From contig NC_088301.1 in NCBI RefSeq assembly GCF_032854445.1, positions 27,574,402-27,638,401 of the forward strand: a stretch of 64,000 nt of DNA, given 5' to 3'. Under the pieces are notes generated by a model that saw nothing but the letters and a program-made list of their open reading frames with translations, had not been told where the DNA came from and made no database searches. Shown in pieces: positions 12,001-21,942 of the stretch. How positions within the stretch are numbered: the stretch's first letter is position 1; the number at the start of each line of letters is the position of its first letter. The position numbers and the translations under genes were made by a program. Source of the DNA: Liolophura sinensis (lineage: Eukaryota; Mollusca; Polyplacophora; Chitonida; Chitonidae).

Positions 12001-14119
12001 GAGCAAGGGCTTGACAGTTGCAGTGAATCAGCACTTTTAATCATCTCAGGCAGCAAGGCTCTAAGACAAGCAGCTGATGAACTTTTCAACATGTGATCTC
12101 CAATGTAATTCATGTAAGACCACCCAAACGGCAGGCTATTGCAAATTCAGTCTACAGCTTATTACAATAATAAGTGGGCACTCGTAAACTAACACAGTTA
12201 ATAAGCTAGATTTTGTGGTACTTGCTAGACTGAATAAAGAGCCCAACCGCGCCGTTAGCAGCCAGCGTAACATCACAACTGTCAACCACGTTAGTTTGCG
12301 ACAACACCCATCCTGTCTCAACCAAACCTGTGTAAACTCGCGAGATTCCTGAAATGCCGACTCGACTTATTTATATATGCCCCAAGACTGATTGACCAGG
12401 GCTCCCGGTCTAAGGCTTAGCCTGAACCAATGCCTTGTGTTGGAACAATGCGAGTATGACAGATGAAATATAATTCTTTTCCTGTATGACACTGTGCAAT
12501 TATTGCTTGGTGTACAGGTCTCATTGTTACTGCTGGCCTTTTCAAGGTTAACTGGTCTGTAAAGATGTTTATCATTTGGCATACTTATTTTAATGACAGA
12601 TTCTTAATAGAATAGATAGGCCAAAAGGCACATGTAAAGAGCAGACAATGATGACGTTGGCAGGTTTTGACAAGAATGCTTATTCCAGGCCACTGTAGTC
12701 GAGCAGAAAAGCCAAAAATGAAACAATTGCTATGGTAAGTACATATACCATATTTTGAAATGTATGCCTAATGTAAACCGAAAATCATAGAAAGACAGTA
12801 TGTTTGAAAATAGAGGTACATGTATAAGTTCAATATACTTCTGACGTAATGGCGAATTCAAAATGTTATTTTAATCTGAAAGCACCATGAAGTATTGTAA
12901 TATGTGCTTCTAGCATAATTTTCACCTGGGTGTAGTAGCCTGCAAAAGGGGAGTTCTGTTTTGACAGTGGCTAAAAAGAATCTGGGAAGGTATGCTGGAA
13001 AACTGTCGTTTCAAACATAAAAACTGAGGAGTGCGATTTCAGCCTTTGCCACTTTCTGTTGTCTCTTCAACTGGTATTTCTTGGCCCTCAGACGTCTGAA
13101 GATTCAAACTGGCTGCATCTCCTAATACTGCCTAAAAAATTACGCATAGCTGCATACGATTTCTTGTGTGGATTAAGGAGTAAAGGATCCTATCAACCAC
13201 TGAGGCACATATGACTATTGTTATTTGCAGAAAATCTGACCTGATGAAGTGTTGACTTTTCTCTCTTCTGTGAGCAATCGCGCCACATCAGTTGTAACCA
13301 AAATCTAAATTGTATCTAAGGCCAGAAAACGTGGATGAGACAGCTGCACAGATGATGGCTGCAAACCTAGACTGAAACCTTTAGATTTGACTTTTCTCGC
13401 TCGACTCACAGGGCAAATTGTTCTCGCCATTGCACACCTTTTAGCATGTGGTTTCAAAATTTTAGTACAACCCACTCGGAATGATTGCACAAAGTAATTT
13501 TGACGTGGGAGAAGGAAATATTTCTGTGGATTTCAACAACACTTCGACTCAGGAATGGTTTTATACTTGCGGGAGTGGCGATAAAAGTCCTATTCTCTTA
13601 TTATTCTCCTAATCCACAACAGAAATATGTGTGTGCTGCCGTTTAATAGTGGATTTAAAAGGTCCACTTCAGCCAAAGTGCTGTGGAGCGACTAGATTTA
13701 TGAATTCTGAATTAAACTGTTGTGGCAGGTAAATAGGCCTATCAGAAGTTCTTGAAAATAGACCTCAACGTTCAATTTAACTGAACTATGCACTCATCAT
13801 GTTATGCCTCTGGTTATTGTATGGAACTGAACAAGAAATGTATAAATCCAAAATAAATTGATACCATTCTCTTATACATCACTGCTAAGAGCAAACATAA
13901 ACCGAAGAATGAAGTACCAGATAAAACCGTCTACGATAAATGTGAATAGTAGCTCATGAATCAGGTCCTGTGACTAACAACGCAGTCTCTACGAGTCAAC
14001 AAGTTTGGCTGCGGATACATTTCCGAACCACACAAAAACAGATCGAAAACCATGTACGTCAACATGAGTTTAACTATTACCCATTTAATAAGGCTGTCGC
14101 ACAGATGCTCTCGATCCAT
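1..14119 (-). CDS. Hook: Hook microtubule/dynein adaptor, 5' two thirds (16 coding exons, 3' end off window)
   Basis: Single invertebrate counterpart of HOOK1/2/3, which link cytoplasmic dynein-dynactin to endosomal cargo. Coding exons in transcript order: 14119-14081, 11772-11687, 11348-11276, 11130-11080, 9662-9611, 8646-8498, 7951-7895, 7276-7193, 6575-6481, 5378-5299, 3548-3484, 2900-2817, 1866-1824, 1193-1108, 724-560, 140-1. All junctions are GT-AG and all phases join, giving about 449 residues. Residues 1-150 form the Hook domain: MDREHLCDSLIKW start, SNLKKVLKGIMDYY, ELGRLLQLILGCAVNC, then SVQHVVMNAIQE, in which the Gln and Ile matching human Hook3 Q147 and I154 (dynein light-intermediate-chain contacts) are kept. 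Residues 170-449 are coiled coil with the family signature QRCHELDMQ. The start ATG has A at -3 and follows no in-frame alternative that fits the family. The C-terminal cargo-binding third lies left of the window. Family assignment is secure; assignment to one vertebrate paralogue is not meaningful. Confidence 0.95.
1521..1727 (-). mobile_element. MetaSINE-like SINE, head missing
   Basis: TTTATTTATTTATTTGATTG tail, GTGTTTTACGCCGTACTCAA, body to ACTCACAGCGACCG. A tRNA-derived SINE whose middle (GGGGGAAACCCACGA) resembles the Meta-domain superfamily; family name from memory. Confidence 0.8.
1851..2420. repeat. Tandem duplication that copied the start of Hook exon 13
   Basis: 1851-2105 and 2130-2420 match (GTGGCTTCRTACTGAGCCTAAAACAAAC, CATATAATAAAGTTCTTTYATG, AACATTTAATTCTCACCA). 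The copy at about 2115-2150 contains the acceptor and first codons (AQYEAT) of the exon at 1824-1866 but no donor. Confidence 0.85.
2502..2567 (+). mobile_element. SINE-2 3' end (CACTCACTCA tail)
   Basis: CGTCGTCATATGACTGAAAA, GAGTACGACGTTAAACCCCA, AGCACTCACTCACTC. Confidence 0.75.
4988..5244 (-). mobile_element. MetaSINE-like SINE, near full length
   Basis: Runs from the tail to the tRNA-like head, which reads GGGCCCTCCGTGGCTCAGTT on the minus strand (A box), with B-box-like TGAGTTCAAGGCC. Confidence 0.85.
5440..5720 (-). mobile_element. Diverged copy of the 9300-9560 element
   Basis: Shares ATATTGGTGGAAGACC, GTTACTGACAAACTT and a degraded GGATTTAAACCCATGCA B-box-like site. Confidence 0.45.
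7318..7410. repeat. 19-bp tandem repeat, about 5 copies
   Basis: TTACATGAAGCACAATGTR repeated in a Hook intron just upstream (transcript sense) of exon 7193-7276. Confidence 0.9.
7682..7840 (-). mobile_element. MetaSINE-like SINE, 3' half only
   Basis: Tail and body to TTGCTGGAAGACTTTCCC; head absent. Confidence 0.8.
8136..8324 (-). mobile_element. MetaSINE-like SINE, head missing
   Basis: Tail and body to CATGAGCTGGACTTGA, inserted about 170 bases from Hook exon 8498-8646. Confidence 0.8.
8388..8468. repeat. 27-bp tandem repeat, 3 copies
   Basis: ACAAGACAGATAAATGCTGT + GTAAATC repeated 30 bases from the donor of Hook exon 8498-8646. Confidence 0.9.
8775..9048 (-). mobile_element. MetaSINE-like SINE, full length
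   Basis: Complete from the tail to GAGCCACGGAGGCCC (antisense of the head A-box end). Confidence 0.85.
9300..9560 (-). mobile_element. Different tRNA-headed SINE, diverged
   Basis: Antisense B-box-like ATTTGAACCCACACC and A-box-like AACCACTAGACCGC at the right end; body has CATATTGGTGGAAGAC, shared with 5440-5720, where a second diverged copy lies. Confidence 0.55.
9848..10000 (+). mobile_element. MetaSINE-like SINE, 5' part, sense
   Basis: GGGGCCTCCGTGGCTCAGTC head, B-box-like TGAGTTCAAGACC, truncated after GATGGTCGTGGGTT. Confidence 0.85.
10069..10308 (-). mobile_element. MetaSINE-like SINE, nearly full length
   Basis: Tail to CTGCGCTAGT; opposite orientation to the copy 70 bases to the left, so the two could pair as a hairpin in the Hook pre-mRNA. 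Confidence 0.85.
11773..14080 (-). other. Hook intron 1, no repeats or exons recognised
   Basis: 2.3 kb of unique-looking sequence between the first two Hook coding exons. It contains an imperfect inverted pair (TTTCTGTGGATT near 13530, AATCCACAACAGAAA near 13611). No SINE was seen, unlike the downstream introns. Confidence 0.5.
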
Positions 14120-14465
14120 GATGGAACTGGAAGCCGTGCGATTCCGATTTGGAGCTGTCGGCCAAAGTTTTCTGTTAGGCCCCAAAAATCAATAAAAATA
14201 TTAAGCAAGTTAATAGTTTTGAAGGCGCTTACAAGTTTTTCGCAATAAGCATTAAAGTATTTCATATCAGTTATTTCCCTCTGTATGAATTTATGAAAGC
14301 TTGTGTCCAAAATCAGCTTTACCCCAACAATTTGCTTCTAATTTATAATGCTTTAAGTGACCAGAGACTGTGTCACGTGACACTGACTTCCGTGATCCAA
14401 GAGTTGACAGTTTCCAAGTTGACGTGTGTAAATGAAAGTGTGTTTTGTGGTAAAATGAGTGCCTT
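14120..14465. promoter_or_regulatory. Shared head-to-head promoter of Hook and RNF170
   Basis: Only 346 bases separate the Hook start codon (minus, 14119) from the RNF170 start codon (plus, 14466), so both promoters and both 5' leaders must lie here or overlap. I see no clear TATA box on either strand, as is usual for housekeeping bidirectional promoters. Transcription start sites cannot be placed by eye. Confidence 0.7.
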
Positions 14466-14469
14466 ATGA
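14432..14469 (+). promoter_or_regulatory. Two tiny overlapping upstream ORFs before RNF170
   Basis: An 8-codon ORF (14432-14458, MKVCFVVK then TGA) overlaps a 4-codon ORF (14455-14469, MSAL then TGA). The stop of the second overlaps the RNF170 ATG-ATG at 14466. If the mRNA starts upstream of 14432, translation would have to leak through or reinitiate. The transcription start is unknown, so this is conditional. Confidence 0.4.
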
Positions 14470-17400
14470 TGGAGCCGCACGTTGTGTCAGAGTCATCTAT
14501 GGTGGAAGGAATCGGGGATGAAGTGGTTTATTCCGTTGTGTCTGTTGTGTCTATTTTCTTAGCGTCTGCATACATGTTCTCCCAGTAAGTGGTTAAGTTT
14601 TAACTTCAGTTCAGTGTAAACCCTCACACACCAGAATCATGTTGAGTGTTCTATCTCCAGTCTGATGCATTGACATTTTGTCCAAATATCGGCCTAACTT
14701 CGTAAAACCTGTTGTGATTTTTTTGTTATAACACGTAGGGAGATCCGAATGTTAAATTTATTCATCATATTAAATCTTCAGAAATGTCAAATGAAAGGCA
14801 TGGACGATTTGGTGTTTAGCCTATGTTGTGCCAGTTTGTGGCGGAGAGTTATTTCATGTTAAATGCTATTTTGGGATGCATTATACTCAGGGCAGATAGT
14901 TTACCTTTCAGTGGAAGGTAAAATACACACATAATCAAGTACATGTACAATTTTCAGCTTTTACAGAAACCAGTGGTCTCGAGGCATCCATCCAGAGAGT
15001 GCAGCGTCTGTTGAGCTGACAAGAGAGCGATTGGCAGCCCAAACTGTAGGTGCAAGACAGCCTCCTAGGGTATCTCGCTCCCCATCAGATGACCAGACAT
15101 GTCCAATCTGTCTTGCTGAGGCTCGGTTTGGTATAGAAACAAATTGTGGACATTTGTTTTGTGGTAAGGTAATCGTATTGAGGCATTATAGCTCACCTGT
15201 AATCCATTTAAATATACAATATGAAACACTCCCAGTTTTCTGTCAAGCCAGATGGAATAATTATGCAAATGCCACATGGAATCTAAAATACCAAAGATAT
15301 ATATGATTCATTTGTTTAATTGATGGTCCAGGCAGTATTCAAGAATTTTTCAATTGTTCAACCCCATTAAGGTTTGTGGGAGTGTAGATTTTCAGAATAA
15401 CCCAGAGTTGGGCAACCCTTTCCTAGGTACCTGACAAACCTTCTGACTTTCAGGTTAGCGCCGCAGCTAAATCATTAAAAGAAATGAGGAAAGATCTGAT
15501 CTTATTTTCAATGCGATTAAAGATATCATTGCAGCATTATTTTTTCATCTTTAGCATTGCCTTTATCTTCTTTGAAGGAACATTCAGGAGCATAAAGTAA
15601 CTCATTGGTAAGATGCATAACTCTGAAGTGGTGCCACTGGCCCTTGGACAAGGAATTTTCTAAATTTCCCCCTGAACTTATTGTTCATGGGGCCTTGACA
15701 CCTACATTTAGTTGACAATATGGTTGATGGTGCTCAGGCCATCTACTAAGTCATTGAAGATTACTTCACCCTGTCTAATGTCCATAATTCTGAGGATCGG
15801 ACTGATGTTCAGAATAATGTACTGTGTTTTATTGTGTCTGTCAAAAGAACTTTTCTAAAAAAAAAAACCCAACAGCCCAAAATTTATCAAAAATTTCTCA
15901 TGAATTGGACCTGAATTGTAAGTTGATACCATACATGTATGTTTTTATTCTGGTAGGTTCTTATTTTTGATTTTTGTAATGAAAAAACAGTGAAGTAGTG
16001 ATTAAAAATAGGTTTTTTGGTTGTAACCTAAATGACCCTACCATATAAGGGTATAATATATGTTTGAATTAAGTTTCTGTATCTGTCTTCAAACCTGCCA
16101 TCTTTTTCACTAACCAAGGTTAAAGAAACAAAACAGAAATTGTCCACTGGCTGGCCCTACCAGTATTTATTTTCTGATAGTGTCCAGTGAAGAATTTTGT
16201 TAAGAGTGAAATAAGACCACAGGCTGTGAATACTGAAACTTATAATTGGGAAGTTGTCTCTTCATTGACTCGTGTGAGTCTGATAAGAACAAGAATTTCC
16301 CTGTAGTTGGGTACAAATCAAAGGAACCCAAGTTGGCCTTCATAAAAATGCTTGACCAATATGTGACGATAGGCCATTCCTTTGTACACCATACTTGATG
16401 TGTGCACATATATTGTAAGTGTCAGCTTGATTTTCTTTTCAGGCCAGTGCATTGTAACATACTGGAGGCATGGAACGTGGCTGGGTGCTGTGAGATGCCC
16501 GGTGTGTAGGCAACAAGTAAGTTTAAATTTAGCGCCAGACTTGCATGTTATCCAACAGGCTCTTGGTCACACATCAGTTTTTATACCATTTTTAAGAAAT
16601 TCCTATTGAAAATTGAGCCAGTTGTATCTCCTTCTTGTCTCCTTACGTGCAAGTACAGATTGATTATAGGCAGTCACTATGTACCCGCTATAATCAGATT
16701 TTTTTTCTTATTTACCCAGCTGCTGTGGACATAATCAGAACTTTTTGCCTTATATTCCCAGTGGCTGTGGATATAATTAGATTTTTCCCCTTGTACACCC
16801 AACAGCTGTGGATATAATCAGATTTTCCCCCTTATATACCCAACAGCTATGGATATTATCAGAATTTTTTCCTTCTTTACCCAGTGGCTTTGGATATAAT
16901 CAGATTTATCCCCTTATATACCCAACGGCTGTGGATATAATCAGAATTTTCCCCCTTATACACCCAGCAGCTATGGATATTATCAGAATTTTTTCCTTCT
17001 TTACCCAATGGCTTTGGATATAATCAGATTTATCCCCTTATATACCCAACGGCTGTGGATATAATCAGAATTTTCCCCCTTGTACACCCAGCAGCTATGG
17101 ATATTATCAGAATTTTTTCCTTCTTTACCCAATGGCTTTGGATATAATCAGATTTATCCCCTTATATACCCAACGGCTGTGGATATAATCAGAATTTTTT
17201 TCCTTCTTTACCCAGCTTACTGTAATTCTGCAACCTTCTCGCATGTTGCAAAGTGGTTATTTATTTATTTATTTGATTTGTGTTTTACCCTGTACTCAAT
17301 AATGTTGCACTTATACGGCAGCAGCCAGCATGATGGTGGGAGGAAACCGGGCAGAGCCTGGGGGAAACCCACGACCATCCACAGGCTGACCATCCCATGG

Positions 17401-18667
17401 TTTGTTAGACTGTATTAGAAAAGTGTTATCTGATCTGGACAGGTTGTTATATAATTTCTATGAAGTTCATGTGTTCAACAATATTAAAATCTTATGAATC
17501 ATGTTTTCAAAATCCAAAGTAATATCTTACTGGTAAGCTGAATTTACTATTGAGGAAACTTTGTATTTAAAGACTGATTTCATGTTTAATTTTTAGGTTA
17601 CTATTTTATTATTCAATTTCAATCAAGAGGAGAACTCTACAGCATCTAGAGAAAAAGATGAAATCGTATCCCAGATTCACTCTTACAACAGGCGGTTTTC
17701 AGGGGAGCCCAGACCAGTAAGTAAAATGCAGATGTATTGCCCAGAAAGACAGTTAATATTCAAAATACATATTTGATTATTACTATATTTCACTTAAAGC
17801 TTAGCTTGTGTGAATGCTCTGGAAGCACTTGAAAATTAATCAAACTTCACAAAATCGCTTAAAATGGGGAATCAATCAGAATCAAGCTAAATGTGACACT
17901 CCAAAAAATGCTGAACTTCAGATGAGTGAGTGAGTGCTTGGGGTTTAACGTCGTACTTAACAATTTTTCAGTCATATGACAACGAAGGAATTCTCAGAGT
18001 GCGTATAATGTGCCTCCTTGTTGCAGGACGGATTTCCACGGATGACCATCATTATCTTCCTTAATGGCACAAAAACAATACCGGTACTTAGTTAATAAAT
18101 AGTGGCAATGCTTTACTCAGTTGATTTCATACCATTTGCTGAAATCATAATAAACAAAAATAAACACAAAAACCAGTAAAACCCACCTTTGATTTATAAA
18201 GTATGACCTGAACCTCTTAAACTACAAAGCCTTTTCTTAGTGTTCATGCACTTATTTGGTCGCCACGATACGGCTGAAATATTGCCGAGGTGGCGCTAAG
18301 CCTTAATCGTTCATTTATTCATTCAATCATGCATTCATATACAATTGATGATTAAGAACTTCATACCAGCCCGTTCTGTATATTACAGCTGTTGGATTAC
18401 ATCCGGGACTTGCCAGCCCTTCTGCGCCATGCCGTCACAGAGTTTTTCTCCATGGGAGGATTGATATGGATGTTCCGTATGCGCGTTATTATCTGTTTTA
18501 TCGCAGCACTGTTATATTTTGTGTCACCTTTGGACATCATCCCTGAAGCTGCGTTTGGTATTTTAGGATTTTTGGATGACTTATTTATATTTTTGCTACT
18601 GGCTATATACGTGAGCATTATTTACAGACAAGTGATGGAGTCTCGAGCAAGAGCAGCACCCCAGTGA
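14466..18667 (+). CDS. RNF170: RNF170, ER membrane RING-type E3 ubiquitin ligase, complete (5 coding exons)
   Basis: Coding exons 14466-14584, 14958-15163, 16443-16516, 17597-17716, 18389-18667 give 265 residues (human about 258). Vertebrate RNF170 sits in the ER membrane and ubiquitinates activated IP3 receptors for ER-associated degradation. Visible order: an N-terminal hydrophobic segment ([19 protein letters not shown]); a C3HC4 RING with [15 protein letters not shown] and CPVCRQQ, all eight zinc ligands present; the [11 protein letters not shown] segment; then two C-terminal membrane segments around [18 protein letters not shown] and [18 protein letters not shown]. The RING is split by introns after FCG and after CRQQ, and the phases join cleanly. 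Start is ATGATG at 14466/14469; either could be used. Intron 3 contains a 41-bp tandem array and a SINE. The last codons (SRARAAPQ) differ from human, as expected for a free C-terminus. Confidence 0.96.
16690..17215. repeat. 41-bp tandem repeat with 123-bp higher-order unit, RNF170 intron 3
   Basis: TGTGGATATAATCAGAWTTT recurs about every 41 bases (16691, 16732, 16774, 16815, 16856, 16897). From about 16897 a three-unit block (gctttgg..., ggctgtgg..., gctatgg...) repeats every 123 bases at 16897, 17020 and 17143. 123 is a codon multiple, which explains the open plus-strand frames here. Confidence 0.9.
17260..17398 (-). mobile_element. MetaSINE-like SINE fragment
   Basis: Tail and body to CCACAGGCTGACC, in RNF170 intron 3. 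Confidence 0.8.
17923..18335 (-). mobile_element. SINE-2 copy plus an adjoining related tail element
   Basis: Starts GAGTGAGTGAGTGCTTGGGG, TTTAACGTCGTACTTAACAA; from 18245 a second repeat type (CGGCTGAAATATTGCCGAGG, TGGCGCTAAG, ATTCATT tail) appears in the other orientation. Confidence 0.65.
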
Positions 18668-19352
18668 TCTACATAACTCTTCTGTCAGTGGGAAAACCAG
18701 ACTAAAAAGCCAGCTGGGTGCTCCATTCAGTCCCCATTCTGCCTAATGATTATCTCCCCCTGCTGAAGGCACTGTGACAAGTGAAACAGAATGCATGCTG
18801 GAATAAGAGTATTCGAGTCAGGCTGGTAAAATTACTCAGCGTTGCACAATATATACTGTGTTTTGTTTAGTCCTATGTTGTACATTTTGGTATCTGATTA
18901 TTATTATGAATTTAAATCTTGTCACCAAGCCATTCGCTAGTACAGTGTGCACAAGTCTTCCCAGCCTTCATCATAGATATAGATTATATCAGATGTATTA
19001 AGAGTCAATGAATGATTACGGCTTAAGGCCACATCAAGATGTAATCATTTATGAAGTATCTAAGGATTTGATTGTATATTAAAGCTATATTTGTTATTTT
19101 GATCAATTTGACGTGACTGCAAAATTTTTTTTCTCTTTAAATATTTAGAGTAGGCAAAACTTGTATTTAGCATTCATCAAGTTGATAGTGTCTTTAATTT
19201 CAACTTTTAATTGCGAGAACTGAAATGCTTGGACATCCCAAACCACAGCAGAATATACTTGAAACATGTCAAAATATCCTTCAGGCAATTTGCCAGATTT
19301 GACAACTTAAATGTTTTCATTCAGAGCCAGTAGGCGCTTGCAGTGTAATAAA
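18668..19352 (+). other. RNF170 3' UTR region with candidate poly(A) signals
   Basis: After the RNF170 stop the sequence is non-coding. ATTAAA occurs near 19078 and AATAAA at 19347-19352. Either could end the transcript; no other signal decides between them. Confidence 0.4.
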
Positions 19353-19564
19353 ATGCCATGATGTAATAATATTGCACTTTGGGTAGAACTTGCTGGCAAT
19401 GTAATATTATTACAATATGGGTTACAAGTGCTATGGGTAATATTATTATGATTTGCTGCCCAGTTATTACATTATGAGTAATTATCACCAAGTGCTTTGT
19501 GCCCAGGATATTACACTATGGGTAGTCTGGGCCTGTGCATGCTGTTATGCATTGCATCAAGGTA

Positions 19565-19880
19565 CATTTGTGTATGCTTAGGGTTTTATGTTGTACTTAA
19601 CAATTTTACAATCATACGACGACAAGGCGTCATCAGGAGTGTGTAATCCTACATATGCTGCATCTTCTTGTGGCATTGCGAGTCCATGCCACCAAAGTGC
19701 TGCCCCACTGAAGTATCATGCCAAAGACACCAGACATGACACCTCACCTAGTCACATTATACTGACACCAGGTCAACCAGTTTTGTTTCTTAGCTCTATA
19801 AACCTATCAGTAAAGGGGCTTGAAGTAGTTCTAAAGTCTTTGGTAAGACCCATCTCAGGTGTCATCCCAACTTCGTATTG
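19565..19880 (-). mobile_element. SINE-2, long copy
   Basis: Tail-proximal TTGTACTTAACAATTTTACA, then body words GAGTCCATGCCACCAAAGTG, GAAGTATCATGCCAAAGACA, CATTATACTGACACCAGGTC shared with 40036-40275. Confidence 0.75.
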
Positions 19881-21801
19881 CAAGGAGGTGAACATAATGT
19901 AACACACTTGTATTCACACGGTATGCATATGATCAATAATAATGCCCCTGCTCAAGTATGTGTTTTTGGTCTCATTCCCCTGACGTTATCAGTTAGGTCA
20001 AGCTGGTAACTTTTGAGAACACACAAGTGTTGGTTACCATGTTTAATATCAAAATCAACCAGTTTGAAATTCCAGTATAACCTTGAGCAATCTTCAAATT
20101 CAACAATCCAGCAGTAGTTCCTGAGATATAAAGTAAGATGTCTCATATAGTAGGTGAGTTTCGAGTTGGAACTCGTTTGTCGTCAAAGGTAAAAACAGTC
20201 CTTCTTTGTCACGAAAAATGTTAGGCAACCTTTGTTGACATTAATTTACTGATCACCTGTCTCACCCTTTTCAAGAGTCATAATTGACACTTCTTTCCTA
20301 TAATGAACTTCTCAAGTACACATATGTTAAAATTCTCAATTTTCTGCATCATTGGTCTAATCTAAATTTTTCAGATGCTTATGTTATAATGAATGCGAAC
20401 AAAAACAGTTGCCTAACAGGTCACATGATACAGTTGGATTTTTTTCTACCTTCATCGCTGAAAGAGTTCAAACCCGAAACTCCCCTATTTGCGTGTAAAA
20501 TGCACGGATAGTGTAAATAAGACCCTAAATCTCCGAGCCTGGCTTACGTCTGTCCTGACCTTGTGCCAATCTAACAGCGAATTCTAACCTTATGTTGATG
20601 CCAACTCTTGTGGAAACCTGATACACTAGTGCAGAACTAAATAATTTTGTTACACAAGGGACATAAATTGGCTAATCAAGACCTGTAGTGTTACATAGCT
20701 GAATGGTTATACGCTATTGGCAACACTTGCTACCCACAACGTAATGTTACTTTATTGGAAGCAAATGGCTAAGCGTAATATTTATTACATTATGAGATTT
20801 TGTAGTAGTACAAAAATCAAGACGTTTGTTAGGTACCTGAGGAATGTCAGTATTTCACTCCGGTTACCTCCACTCTTAAACCTGGCTCTCTTCATATCCG
20901 TGAAACATTTTTGAACAATCTGTTTAAAACATCAATCATTCATTTTTCAGCAAGCGACACAGCTTTCCGTGATACAGACATTGTGCAATGTATTTGAAAT
21001 TGTACAAAACTAAGCACCTTCAGCTTTTGTCAGTATATGTGGCTTTTATATCTTAATATTGTTCTGCACTGTGAAAACCATGCGTGAGGGGGTATTTTTA
21101 CTGGTGGAGTTATCTCCCTTTGGTGCATCTGCAATTTAGGTCTTATAAATTACATTTGCTGTGCAGATGTTCTCAGTGTTATATTTCAGGTTGAAAGTGT
21201 AATTTTACGAAAAAAATATCAATTTGGTTAGAGGCTAACAGTTTCTGCATTTATTCTCAATATTTTTTTACCTGGATCATACATGTTCTTTTGAGATCTG
21301 TGTGAATAAAGATGAGATCTTTATGCAACTACAGATACCGATACGTGTTGTCTTTAAAATGTCAGCAAAAGAAAAAAATGTTGTGGAATTTTACGAGCTG
21401 ATGATCAGATCGCTTGGACATTAAAGGAATTGGTTCAATCCCAGCCTTGGACATGGAATTTGTATATTCCATTACTCTAACAGGTTGTGAGGCCTCCAAG
21501 TTGACAATGCTGATGTGGCTGTATACTTGGTCTCCTATTTTGCTGAGGACCATTGTTCTTTCACCATTATCCTGTGGATATCTGTACATTGCAAGCAGGA
21601 AAGTTTGTCAGTCACTTGCCAAAGTGGGGTGGTTTACTCCAGGAATTTCTCTTTCTCCACCAATAAAACTGACCGCCAACGTAAGTAAACAATTCTTGAT
21701 GTGAGGGTGTTAATTTTGGGGGAAATGTTCATGTGGCCTAAACCCCATGCGTCTTCATTAATTTATTTGTAGTCATTCTTGCCGCCTACAGCTTAAATAG
21801 A

Positions 21802-21942
21802 TTTATTTATTTATTTGATTGGTGTTCTATGCCGTACTCAAGAATATTTCACTTATACGACAGTGGCCAGCATTATGGTGCGAGGAAATCGGACAGAGCC
21901 CTGGGGAAAACCCACGACCATCCGCAGGTTGCTGGCAGACCA
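21802..21942 (-). mobile_element. MetaSINE-like SINE fragment
   Basis: Tail and body to TTGCTGGCAGACC, intergenic. Confidence 0.8.

Noticed and set aside
11636..12034. 132-codon minus-strand ORF
   Set aside because: Wrong frame relative to Hook exon 11687-11772 and mostly intron.
16808..17418. Plus-strand ORFs of about 70-110 codons in RNF170 intron 3
   Set aside because: Open only because of the 123-bp higher-order repeat and a SINE.
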